Of a DNA stretch of 64,000 bases, positions 26,401 through 40,400 are shown piece after piece. The notes under the pieces were generated by a model. That model was given only the letters and a program-made list of their open reading frames with translations. It did not search any database and was not told where the DNA came from. The stretch covers positions 166,447 to 230,446 of the forward strand of contig JAVYIG010002741.1 of the NCBI GenBank assembly GCA_035222895.1. The letters run 5' to 3'. The stretch comes from Strongylocentrotus droebachiensis (Eukaryota; Echinodermata; Echinoidea; Camarodonta; Strongylocentrotidae). The translations under genes were made by a program, and so were the position numbers. Numbering within the stretch: the stretch's first letter is position 1; the number at the start of each line of letters is the position of its first letter.

Positions 26401-29400
26401 GTCTTCCTTGAGTGGTCTTCATAGACAGGTTTCACTGTATTTGATTGGTTTTGGTTTATTTAAAACAAATGTCTTATTATTTGTCAATGATGTATGATAA
26501 TGAATACATTGATCATACATGTACAGTAGGCCTACATGTATACTATGTGTAAAACAGAAATACATCAACATCTTCCTTAGATAAAACCATACTCTTGATC
26601 TAGAAATCGTGATCGGTCAAAGTTCAGACGTGATGCAAAGCACTTAATTTCATATGGTATGATGATGCATACATTGAGACGCGCATTGTACATTTGTTTA
26701 GCTGAGCACGTGCACCGCATGATGTGACGTCATCCAATAAACCAAACGGCAGCCCTCATGACTGTGCGACTATTGGCTTTTTGATTGAGTTTTTAGTCAA
26801 TTTTTCAACCTTATACTCGTATTGTAGACCTATTGTATAAAACAATTAATACATGCTCGTGCATTTATAGTAATTTGCACTACACTTGGTTAAGTCACAA
26901 TAAGACAGACAATACACTCAATACGTTTCGTTTGTATTAGTCTTTTTCATTATCCAATCATGACTTAACCTGCGTGCTTTGCACATTCACTAACATGTAT
27001 TATTTGTATCATCAATAATTTAAGCATCAACTTAATATCCTGGAAACACATCCCTTATGAATTTTGATAAGAGTCAAATTATTAAAAATATTTAAGCCTG
27101 CCCAAGCAATATCCTGTTTGATCAACCACCCACGGCTCTCCCTACGTAAGGGTTATTAGGCTAATTGATCATATTTGAACAAGCACCGGGTACGCTCATG
27201 CTTTATTAAAATATTCATTAACCTGACTGAGCACTTCCTACATGTACAAGTACAGTAGAAGATGGTTTAAAGGTAAACTTAGACTTGTTGAGGAGCTCAC
27301 CTAATAATTCCTTGGTCTGGCTTATTATTTGACATGTTGAGGATATAATAAAATATCAATTGAAAGTGTAAGGGAGACAAATTTTAGGACTAGTGTATGA
27401 AAAGCATGCCACTTGGGTTTCAAAAGGGGGAATGGGCTTGGTGTGCCCCCCCCCCAAAAAAAAAAGTTTCTTTGATGGAATATCATCTACCAGTATGTAA
27501 ATGTTGGATCACTGATAACAACTAAGGCCTGGTGAATTACAAAACAAAATTACTGGAAAAAGAAAAGAAAATCTAAATAAGGTACAATGTTATATTTTAT
27601 TTTTACAAAAAATCAATAAAAACTAACCTTTTCTTGACTTTTTTACTTTCTGCTCTCCCTTGATCATTGGTTCCCATTTCTTAGCTCTCCTGGCTAGCAC
27701 TGATAGATATTGCTTCATGAACTCCTCATACGTCTCGTAATCAAAGTCACCTGGTCTCTTGAATCCATACCCATCAATCTCACTGTAAGCAGAAACAGAA
27801 GAAAGAAATTTAGGATTTTCAAATGTTTTTGTGAATAGTATTTCATTAAATTTTCAAGATATTGTCTGCTGCGATATATATATTAGCATGAAAAGTGTAC
27901 AGAAATCTTGATTTAAGCTGTACACTGTAGTTTACAAAACTTTGCAACCATTTTGAGTCCATTTACAGGGCAAGGCACATGTGAACCATCTAAAATATTG
28001 AAACAACAATATGATAATTAGATCAATTCATAGAGCACAGCTACTAACAGTGCGTCCAAGAAAAAACGAAACCGAGAAGTATCAATGTTTTATCATGACT
28101 TAATCACAACCATAATTAATGAATGATACATATTTGGAAAGCTTAGAGTCTCCTCTTTCAGTTGATGCTACTCACGTGATGCATATTTCACGCATGAGTG
28201 ATTAAAAGCACTTTGAAGGAAGGAAACCAAAAAGACATTTGGCGGGCGGTATCTGAATTTCGAAGAAAAATTCACATTTCTAGAAAGTTGAGTTTCTGCC
28301 TTTTCATATGACACCTCAATCAGGAAAAATGAGCAAGGAATGACAAAGTTCTGTTTGTTTAAAGTAGGGCTTGCATTTCCATAATTTTATTAAACGAATT
28401 CGTTTTCACTGGCTGCCTGCCGTATCAATAAACAAAATTAACAAAAGACTTAACTCCGTTTCGTTGACAATCAGCCGTAGACGAGAGTCTCCATGCATGG
28501 CTGATTGTCAACGAAACGGAGTTAAGTCTTTTGTCAAATCTGCTTTTTGCTACGGCAGGCACCCAGTGAAAACGAATTTGTTTGTTAAAATTATGAAAAT
28601 GTAAGGGCTACTTTAAACAAACAGAACTTTGTTATTCCTGGCTCATTTTTCCTGATTGAGGTGTCATATGAAAAGGCAGAAACTCAACTTTCTAGAAATG
28701 TGAATTTTTCTTCGAAATTCAGATACCGCCCGCCAAATGTCTTTTTGGTTTCCTTCCTTCAAAGTGCTTTTAATCACTCATGCGTGAAATATGCATCATG
28801 TGAGTAGCATCAACTGAAAGAGGAGACTCTAAGCTTTCCAAATATGTATCATTCATTAATTATGGTTGTGATTAAGTCATGATAAAACATTGATACTTCT
28901 CGGTTTCGTTTTTTCTGGGACGCACTGTATATCAATATTAATGTGTAAAAGATGGCAAGAAACAGTTGCATGGGTTAAAAAAATGAGGCTAGCCATAAAA
29001 AAGGCCTCTTCACATATCACCTGACCTGTGTGTTATAAAAATGCAGATTTGAAACACGCAAAAAACATCTTCGTTAATGCCTTAGATACCTTAATAGGCT
29101 CTTATTTCAAATTTGCCATAATTCTTGCCTCAGGTTTGCTCAAAATGGTGATAAGATGAGGGGAGAAGCCTGTAAAAGAGGCTCTTGGGGAGCATGGTCA
29201 AGCATCTATAAACCAGATTTATTTTGATAACTACCTCTTACTGGTTAGGGTTATTTTCAAATTACCCTAATTGCATACAATTCCTTAAACAAATGCACAT
29301 TCAAAAGAACAGTGTTATTTATATTCACAAAAAGTCACATCTCATTAAAATAAAAAGTTTAAAAGTGTAATACACATGTTTCAAAAGAATGTCCTCAAAT

Positions 29401-32400
29401 TTGTATCAAAAATAAAAAAGGAGTCTTCTCCCATTTCATAATGCTGAATTGCTGACTGCTAAATAAGTTTGGAAAATAAAAAAATAAAATATCGTGAATG
29501 CACCCCCATGAGACAATATCCTCAATGTAATTGAACACTGTACAAACACAAGGAGATCGGTCTGAAATATTGCTGTTTCTGTTTAACTTAACCCATGAGA
29601 AGCTTCCCTAGTTTCCCCCGCTTTCACTATCAATGCCACCCATCTATCAAATTGAGCACCTTCGATTTTTCCTTGAAAGAAATGCATGTTCAGCAAATAC
29701 ACATCTATCACATTCCCCTTGCAACCCTTGCAGGGGTTACTTTCAATGGGAGAAGTTAATATTGAACCCTGGAAGCCCGTCATTGTCGTAGGACACATGC
29801 TCCTCCCAAAATTGTTATAATTAAAGTTGTTTTTCTCCAAAAATTACAAAATTCCCAACTGTAACGCTGGACCTTAAACACTAGACCTAATGTACATGTA
29901 ATCATAATCCTAACCCTAAACTTAAAGGGGAAGTCCCCCCTGATTATTAACTTTGTTTTAATAGAAGCAGATAAAATGGTCAGTGAAAGTTTGAGCAAAG
30001 ACCGATTAAAACTATGGAAGTTATGAATTTTTGAAGATGCAATTTAGACAAAAATCTGCAACTCTGTGATGTTTCTTGCGAGTTCACTTCTCAATTGCCA
30101 TGTACTAAAAAACTTCAAAAATTTATATTTTCCATACATTCACCCTAAATATAATTATTACAATTTTTTTATACAACCCCTGTATGAAACAAGTCTATTT
30201 CGTCATTAATAAATTATAATCAGTGTTGCCTATTCGTGTTTCACTAATGACAACTTCAAAAATTCAAAAATGTCTGTTTTTTAATCAGATATTGCTCAAA
30301 CTTACATTAATCTGTTTCTCTCATTTTTCTGCTTTGAAAACCAAAATAATATCAGGGTGTACTTCACCTTAAAACACTATACATAATAAAAATGTTATTG
30401 TAATCCTAACCCTAACCACAACCCTAACCTAAAACCCAGTTTGAAGCCCTAACTATAAATCCTATAATATAAAAAAATGGATCTGTGGATGTTTTTTAAT
30501 ATTTTTCTATGCCTTTACATGTTGTTAACAAAGTATGCACCCAAATGATGAGCAACAAGATTTATCATTTCGAAATTGAAGAGAACCTTTAATAAATTTA
30601 CTTGACTTGAACATGTACGATGCGATGTACATGTCTTTGTTCAGTGTATCTCTGGAGAATCATGGCACACTTTGTCCTAACTAAATATACTCTCTGGTAA
30701 CAGCTGGTTTAATATGTCGGTTGGATCTATGCGAGAGAGAACCCAGACAAACTCACAAAAGGCCTGTTTTCATCAGCTCGAGATTGCAAAATAATAATAA
30801 TATTTAATTTTTATATAGCGCTTAAAGATGAAGTTGAGTTCTGGTCATGCGATTGCATTGTGAAAGAAACGGTGTGGAACCGACCAGAAAAGGTTGATCA
30901 TCTAGCATATAAGAATTTGTGTGTATTGCAAGGTTCTGGAATCATCAAAATGATAAGAAATTTGGCCAAGTCTTGGTAAAGTTACAAACACTGTACACAG
31001 AAAGATGTATATGGGACTACATGAACACGTGGCGTAAAAAGCCTTCCCCCCCCCCCCCCCCCCGATTTTTACGATGTTACATGCATATTTAGAATATGAA
31101 GGCATTTGAAGAGCCATGCTTTTCAGGGAACATGTCTTATCTGATGTTCTTCCACACTTGCATAATAAGAATGAGTAATGCTCACAAATTATTTTTCACC
31201 TCTTCCCAGAACTCAACCTTCTCTTTAATACAAATGTCTCTAAGCGCTTTACAAATATACTATTACCCCGGTCATTGGATTCAGTGCTTGCCCGCACACA
31301 CTGTGTGCAAAATCTCCACTCCCTGGGGAGCATTCCAGCCGGAAATAATCCAGAAGTTACAAATTGCGTCTTCATCAGCTCGAGACTTGACCTCGAAATT
31401 TCAGGCTGGTGAAAACACACCGGACAAATAGCGGGATATTTCGCCAAATAGCGGGATATTTTGCAAACTAGCCCAAGATTTCTTGGGATGATTATCTCGA
31501 CCAAATATCCAGCTAATTGCAACTTTGAGCTGAATAAGACACAAATTAACTGGATAATTTGCGATCGGGATCGTTCAAATAGCAGGATATTTGGCAATCT
31601 CGAGCTGATGAAAACAGACCTAAGGAAATGTGAGGTTACAGTAGACATGGGATTGACGCCCCACTCTTTAATTGAATCAATACGCAATCTAAACATTCAC
31701 TCATGCACACCGAGTCTGAAATCGCCAAGCATAGAACATTTGTACAGCAATAAAAACGGCTTGATCAATTCCCCTATGACTGACGAGTGTTGAATTGAAT
31801 GTATTTGACGGCTTCATATATCATATTTTTGGGGGCAATTTCATACAAAACTTGGTGCTCTTGGTACATTTGAAAAAGGAAGGGCATTCATTCATTCTTA
31901 TCATATTCCTCCGAGATAAGGCCCTTATATACATGTACATGTATGTAGCTCCAAACAGATGATGCATCTATTTATCCGCATATTTCATGTAAAAATTAAG
32001 AATCTCTTGTTCATTGAATGATGATGCTTTCTGCAATCACTACCCATTAGCCATAATGATATCAAGAGATTTCTCATTCGAGAACGAATTTAATAAATTT
32101 CATATGTCATACATGACACATTAAATGGTAGTTCAACAGTGTATTGCATGTTACTATGATTTATGAATCAGTTTGACACATTGATTGATCTGTCACAACT
32201 ATGCTTACATTTTTATTCAGCAATTGTACATACTCTGCAATGATGCTTACTGCTGATGAATTTTAAGTGCACTTTGTACTTGAGGGCTTTCAAAAACATA
32301 TGAAATCATGAATGGTATTTCAAAAATGCTTGGTATGATCAATGGAGCTGTTTAATCAAACAAATTGTCCGTTTATGTTGTTGTTGTTGTTGCTTCTGTT

Positions 32401-33971
32401 CATTTTGTTCACATCTCTCGCTAAGTTGTTCAAAGGTTAATGGGACAATGTACAATGATCATGTACAATTGTACATATATATCGATCATTCATATTTGCA
32501 TGTCATTCCAAGGATAATCTTGTTTATTTTATGAAGCAAAGTAGGCATTATTTTACCTCACATAAAATGAGTTCATCAAATTTAGCCTCTACAAATACAT
32601 GTATGTAAATAATTTGATGTAACTTTGTAAGCAGCAGGATAAGGAAGTTTTACACTTTAGTTTCTTGCCCTGAGGCGAGTACACCCTACACAGACGTGTA
32701 AATGAGGCCTTCTCAACTGGCGGCGCGCGCGCGCTACTTGTGGCGCTTGCAGTCAGTCGGAGTGGCGCGCGACTGTTGCCACAACAAAACAAAAAACAGA
32801 AAGAAAGAAAGAAAATATATATTTTAGAATTAAATACTCAGCTAAATCAAGAAGTTGCAGTCAAATTTGAGCCCAAAATGCCTGCTTAACAAACAGGGAG
32901 AAAGGGGAATTTATTGTTTTTTACCATTTTATATGAATCTAAACCTAAGGTCTGAACAACAATTAGCTTATGATGGGATACCGATTTTAACATTGCCAAT
33001 CTCTGGAAACATCTTGTTTTTGTTTGTTTGATTTTCACTTTATTTTGACATTTGTCGTGGAGAGGGAACTATCTCACTAGCTTTTGCCTGTAGCTGCACA
33101 CTCGTGACATTTGATCCACTAGGTTAAATATAGCTCCAGTGAAATTGTACCCAGGAATTGTACTAATTTTTTAACATCAATATGAAATTATGATTGATTA
33201 TATTGTGGAATGAAATGGTGTTAAAAATGCCCCATTTGGGCCTTTAGAAAGCCCTAAATCCACCAGCTTCAGGGGGCAGAGGCTACCCCCTGGACCCCAT
33301 CCATTTTCGGCTCAGTCACTATGCTCCCTCGCAACACAGTCAACCATACAGGGTGGCACTTCATCTACAATTCCTTTTCGTTTTGGCACTTCTAATAAAC
33401 TAGTTGAGAAGGCCTGGTGTAAATAATTCATTTTAACTTTGATCATATAAACAGCTATAACTAGAATGAAAATGCTCTTCACCTGTCTTTGTGGCTACCT
33501 CCATATAAAGGCCAGCCGTCTATATTGGTCACCTACATGTATATGTAACACATAATTGTCTCCCTCTAGGGAAAAGTATGTGTTGTAGAACCTGTCTAGA
33601 AAGGCAAACTGCCTACAGTGGTAAGTTTTCCTGTTTCCTTTGGATGGCCTTAAATAATATACAGGTTTGACTGTTTTGAAGTAAAATACTGGAGACAATT
33701 AGACATTCTGGAATGTATGGAGTGAAAGCAAAAGAATTGTATCCCATGAAAGCATACAACTGTGAAATATACTATTTGTAAAAGGGGTACTTGGGTGTAA
33801 TGAAATTGACCTGTGTAATAAGGGGGTATATTCATATCTTCAGCGGATACACTTCTTACTTTGAAGATGAATACATGTACTCTACCGATGAGATTGTATG
33901 ACATGAGAAAGAGAAAGAGAGAGCGAGAGAGGGAGAGAGACAGAGAGAGACAGAGAGAGAGACAGAGAGAC

Positions 33972-34002
<31 letters not shown>

Positions 34003-34445
34003 CAGAGAAGAGACAGAGAAAGAGACATAAACTCTGGGAAAAAGACATAGATGATAGAGAGAGACTCAAAAAAAGAGAGAGACCCCAAAAAAGAGAGAGA
34101 CTAAAAAAAAGTCAGAGAGACATACAGGTGTAGACGATAGAGAGAGGGGGAGAGAGACGAGACAGAGAGACATAGAAAGAAAGATACAAACAGACAGAGA
34201 AAGACAGGCTGGCAGACAGAAAGCAAAAGAGACAGAGGAACAGAAAGACACAAACAAACAGACAAACAGACATATTGTGTGTGTCTGTGTGTGTTTGTGT
34301 GAGAGAGAGTGAGAGTGAGAGAGTAAGAGAGAGAGAGAGAGAGAGAGTGTCAGGCAAAGATAAAGAGAGAGAGGGGAAAACAGAGAAAGAGACAGAGAGA
34401 CAAAGACAGAGAGAAAAAACAGGCACACAAACAGACAGACATATT

Positions 34446-34483
<38 letters not shown>

Positions 34484-37400
34484 TAGACAAAGAAAAAGAG
34501 AGAAGGAAGAGACCGAGGAGGCAAGAAAAGAGGGAAAGCAGGCTGATAGAGAGGGGAAGATTGATAAGAGGTAGAGTGATGAGAAAAAAATAGAGAAGCA
34601 GACCAAATAACCTTTACAAGGATTTGACCTATATCCCTCCACCAAGTATTCTATTTCATGCACAATTCTCATTACAATGGACGACAGTCCCTGAATATTG
34701 CCTAGTTCACACACACATGTTAAACCGCCTCAAAATACACACTGCTACAGCAAAATGAAATGACATACATATACATGTACATGTTAAAGGAAATCTGACA
34801 ATTGCTCTGGCTTTATTTTGCCAATGATGTAGAGTTCGGGTTGCTACCACGCTTTAGGTTAACCGTTAGGTTAAGCGTTTATTAGGTTAATGGTTTATTA
34901 GGTTAAGGGTTAGGATTAGGTATAGTGTTTGGTCTAGGGAATTGACCGCACAACTATTGAGTATTTGTTGTACAATCTCACATCAGCCTTGTGCGCTTCA
35001 CATAACTGCATCTTATCAATGATGTACCGGTAATACTTTGGGGGCATGTTTCTATTTTTTTTTTACACAGTTTTATTTTTCACCTCTATCAGCCATTTAT
35101 TTAAACGTATCAAACATGTTCTTGTTCTGCTGTGGTGTATTTTTTAGGCGATTCAACACATTGCGTATGAACAAGGCGTAACAGAACCTATCCGTAAGAT
35201 CCACAGAAACTTGTGCATTTCACATAACTGCATCTCATCAATAGTGTAATACTGTTTGAGCATGTTCTTATTTCCAGTTAGCACAGCTTCATTTTTCACC
35301 TCTATCAGCCATTCATGTATTAAACGATATTAAAGCGATTCAACACATTGCGTATGATGAACAAGGCTAATGAAATGAATACGTACGATCCCATGAAACG
35401 GTAGAGGGGATCATACCCCTGGAAGCGAAGCTCAGGACTCAGAATAAGCTCCAAATCTTGCGCTCCGGGAAGATATATGGAGAAAGGCGTCCCCCGTAAC
35501 GAATACATCGCGACCGGACGACAAGTAAATCTCAGAGACGACGGAGCAGGGTTATCCCCCAAAATGGGCTGATGATAGGAACTAGGTTGACCCCGAGGGC
35601 CGCCGTCAAGCTGTACGTGTAAGTAAATCCTGTTTCTCGCACACAGGTAACTTGATTCCTTCCCTCACAAAGACTTTCATCATAATTCTCTCTGCATTGT
35701 GTATACCAGTTCTTTCTATTTGAAGGCTAATGGACTGGTTTTGCCATCTTTATTTTGTACAGCAGTCCTGACAACATTCAGAATCCTGTTTCACTCAAAC
35801 AGATTTGCATTTGAATCTAGTCTGTATGAAGCAGTAAATATTCAACCTCTTCCACAGTCTGCAATTATGAAATGTAAATGTACAAAATCGAACAGGAACA
35901 AGGAAACCAATTAATGTATCTTTGTTGAAGTATTCAACTAGAAAAACAATAATGTTTCAGAGAAAAATACATATGTTTTCAGAACCATTTTAAAACATTG
36001 TGTTTAATTGTCCTTCTTCATAGGAATGGGGCAACAACTTCATTGTGAAGTTAACCATTCTGAAAATCAAGTATTAAACAGAATCATACAAGGATAGCAT
36101 AAGAAGTAAAACTTGAAAAGATATTTAAATTACAATGCAACCACAGTAGTAAGTAAAGCTTGCTTTTATAGAGATATCTATAGCGCTCTTAACAGCAAAG
36201 TGTCAGCTTTCCATCACCCAGCCATTTGGCTCTTTACTTCTCAAAATCTTTACAAGAAAAAAACCTGGGGTCTAGCAACAGCAAATTCAATTCTCTAGAC
36301 GGAACAGCCCCAGACAGTAATATGTACAGAGAGTGCAAAAACTGGCAGGATTAACTTCATATTATATGCAACAGCACTGTGAAAAACACTTATATGTCTG
36401 CGGCTTGGGTATCAAGTGCACACATTGACATCAAAACACCTCAACTCAAAACTCAAAAGACCACAAGATACAGGCTAAAACGTTCCACAGAGAGAGAGAT
36501 GTTACGAGCGTCAAAAGGAGGCGAGATGCGGGGGTACATGTACATGCTGATGAAATAAAAAGTATTTTAAGCTGGCCAGCTTAAAATACGATTCTATTAC
36601 ACAAAAGAAATATCTTGAACTGAAATAACTTGTCCAATCTCCAGTATTAAGTAAAATACTTTACACAGTAGCTCCAATATAGAGAATTGCAGCATAAATA
36701 TAGAAAGTTCCTCTCCCAAATTATTCTCATTTGCTTCAAACCGAACAACACTAATTGCAATTTATGTCCATTACACACGACCGCTAGTATACAAATGAAC
36801 AAACACACCATCTACATCTACGTGTATTTCACCAGCATACTTTTATCACTGTATAACTAGAATATTTCTATATTTGGAAAACTGCTATTGTTATTTTAAT
36901 AGTGAAACCTGTGATGAACATCTGTGATCATCTATGTCAATGGACGTGTGGATCTAAACTAAAATGTATTAAAATAATGATTGATAAAGTATAGTCTGAC
37001 ATTTCCAATCAATGCAGTCTGACTTGTTTCTGGTTCAATCAGCCCATTTTTTGGACAGTTGGAATTTGAGGGAGGTGGGGTGAGGGGAGTTGATGTGCAA
37101 CCCCAAATGTTATCAAAGTGGATAACTAATAGTAAGAACAGTACTGGTAAGTGAATATGAACAAACATTGGATAAGTGTTTTAACATTATAAAGCTATTG
37201 CTCATGAATGTATTAATCAAGAATTGTATCAACTCTTTCCACTCAAATGTAAATCTGAAAGGGATCACTGAATTTGAGCTAAAATGTTTATCTCACTGTG
37301 ATTTTTACCCCTCCCCCCCCCCCTCCCCCATTTTCGGCTACCACCTAAATTCAGTGGGCATAGGAATTTATCACTACCAGCTACATGTACATGTGTGTAT

Positions 37401-40400
37401 CTACTACACCCAGGTAGAGAGTGGCAAATGAAGATAAATGTCTTGCTAAAGGACATAAGTGCCATGCAAGGACTCAAAACATGTCCTCCACATCTCAAGT
37501 TGATTTCTAAAAGCCACAAGTTTGATGAAAACATCTCTTCATGTACATGGACCTACATGTATGTAATACACCCAGGTAGAGAGTGGCAAATGAAGATAAA
37601 TGTCTTGCTAAAGGACATAAGTGCCATGCAAGGACTCAAAACACGTCCTCCACATCTCAAGTCGATTTCTAAAAACCACAAGTTTGATGAAAACTTCTCT
37701 ACATGTAGCAAACCACACCAACAGGTTTATAAACAAGATTCCAATATAATACATTGCGTAGATAAAAAATGATGTTCATTTCATGGTTGTCAAACCAAGT
37801 CAATCAATAAAGTGTTATTGCCCAGAGATAACATTTTGATGACGTCACTGCACTGGATAGTTCACTCACCCGATGGGGATGATCGATGTATTGGTAGGTC
37901 ATTCGCACAAGAGGAAAGTTAGGTATGAAATTCATAGACAAACACTGAATGAATAATAATCGTACAATGAAGAAGGTATTAACGTGGGACAAGAATATTG
38001 TAAGAAGAAACTATACCGTAGTTTGGAGAATGCCAACTATCAGCATAATTATGATGATTCATAACATGAATAGGGCACCATAAGTGTATTTTGTTTGTTT
38101 GTTTGTATTACCTGACTGCTAAGAAATCATGTGCTAGCTTGTAAGTAAGCAACCAGGGGACCTACAGCTTTTATCTCTATGATGAACTTGAGGATGAGGA
38201 TTAATGCCTTACCAAAGGGCAAATTTTAAAGTGCATCGACTTGGTTTTCTTTCGGAAATGATGCTCAAACCTATTTTTCACTACAACATTACATCGCACT
38301 ATGTTTCTCTTTTAAGTAAGAATAAATGAATATTTAATTCTCGTATAGCTGCATGGACATGTTTTGAATCACAGCTTCAATTGCACTGGTGTGAATGAGG
38401 GGAGGGTGGGTTAATGAGGCTTGGAATGGACGCATACTCGGTGGATCATATCACCAAACCTTAGGACTGTCTGGCAATAATACCTGTCAATTTAGATAGG
38501 ACTCAATAAGGAGACATCTTCATCAAATGTCAGGACATTCTGAGATCACGGAACTGTTCCCACTGAAATCAGAGTTTCACAAAGATATTGCAATGTACAT
38601 GCACTTTGTCTACTGATAAAAAAGTACACACTGACCTGAAATCGGTCATTTCACACTGCGATACACTTTTAATCCTAAATCTGTTCTTTTCATCATTCAT
38701 AGTGGCAGATCAAGGATTCTTTGGGAGGGTATGAGAAGAAACCCCTCCTACAGCTTTATGATTATAGTTGAATTCGAATGACTTGTGAAAACCACAACAA
38801 AATTTGAAAGCTACCCCACACTCTCTCTATCTTTCTCTCTCTTTCTCTCTTCCTTTCTCTCTCTCCCTTTCTCCCTCTCTCTCTCTCTCCCTCTCTCTCT
38901 TTCTCTCTTAAATCTCTACAAAGCAAGTCATTCAGTAGCATTCAACACTATTGGGAACATAATTACTTACATGTACATCATGTATTCATCTTAGATTTTT
39001 CTCACAACAGAATGAAATCAAACGAAGGATTTAGCACGATAAGACAGGAACGTAATTAGAAAAACGTAGATAGAACGTCTTAGAAATGTACATGTATGTC
39101 ATAGTATGAAACATGATGGATGGGAACACCATTGGTATAGTGTGAACCCTGGTAATGGTTATGATGGAGAAAAGAACGACCCAATCAATATCACTTCGAT
39201 TCGAATTAGGGAGGGGGTTTGTTGTCGCAACGTCCGGCAATGCTGACGTCATCCTCGTTTCGGGCACGGCGAAACGAGGCAATGAGAGGAAAATGTCAAT
39301 TATGAAAAATGATGCACTTGAAAGGGATAGATTCTGCTGCCCCCAGAGGCTGGTTTGAATTAAATGCAATTATTCTTAATCAGCTACGCCTTCCCCCTTG
39401 TCTAATTATTCTCCAGACTCTGAGCGAATATCTGGATGATAGGCACCTATGCTGACAATTGGATGTGTACATGTTGTATGTATCGTTGTACTGTTATTAT
39501 TTGTAGTTGTACAAAGGTTTTGAGCCAACCAGAAAAAACAGTATATGTTGTGCTTTGCGCAAAAGTATCAGGATGGTTGTGTACCTATGCGCAGCCCTGG
39601 CAAAATATTTTGGTAAGGAAACTGTTCTATTCATGTTTAAAGGTATAGACCCGTAGTGGTAAAATTGTGGTTCAAGGGTTTTAGGTGCAAAATATCCATT
39701 CAATATTGCCTTCAGAGGTTTAGATGGCAATACTCTAACCTAAATTTGCAAAAAAGCAGAAATAAATGCCAAAATGTTCAATGTTGAAGTGCATCGCAAA
39801 TATTTATCCAGGCCGGATCGATATGATAATTTACCAAATATATCAATTAGTAGGCGGTTTACCGTCAAAATTTGTATCATCACGTATTAGTATTTTTTGA
39901 GAGGGGCGTTTCCAAAACTGGTCTATACCTTTAATGTGCAAGTTAATACAAAAAATTAGGATGTAGTGGTGAGAATTGAGGTACTAGGTTTCATACAATC
40001 AATATGGAAATAATAATAATATTGAATGGCTTTTCTTTCACGGGCCACAAGGGTATAATATATCCCACTCTCTTTGAGAAATATTTGCCTTGTCACGCAG
40101 ACTCCTGAAATATGCTCTTCAGCTCTCTGGAGTTAAAGATAAACTTGAGTTCTGGTAAAAAAAAAGAAAAAGAATTCTCACAGAATCAAAGGAAACTTTA
40201 ATACACTGAATGATCAAGATTACAAATAAATGTCATTTGCCAAACAATTTTGGTAGAAAATGTATACTGGCCGAGTAATGAGCATAGAAAGATAAGGAAA
40301 TCAAAGTAAATATCCCAGACACCATTTGTGTAGTCCCATATACATCTTTCTGTGTATATAGTACTTGTTACTTTACCAAGACTGGGCCAAATTTATTATG

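Larger units (their letters stand above)
18342..27627. other. intron 2 of the GRTP1-like gene
   Basis: A 9.3-kb intron. Recognised pieces are listed separately. Nothing is recognised in about 18660-18990, 19040-19815, 20010-21650, 21990-22480, 22860-23520, 23615-24360, 25675-25950, 26035-26245 and 26440-27627 (only short A- or C-rich runs, such as 27448-27465). Confidence 0.6.

Noticed and set aside
30388..30442. True telomere end
   Set aside because: Only a few irregular CCCTAA words in the middle of an intron.
31196..31793. Overlapping 166- and 110-codon frames
   Set aside because: They cross several nested repeats and show no protein family.
33650..34714. Several open frames of 60-200 codons on both strands
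   Set aside because: All are translations of GA, CAGA and GT microsatellites.
37395..37772. 125-codon frame with an internal duplication
   Set aside because: It runs through a two-copy tandem DNA duplication in an intron; no splice sites or family were recognised.
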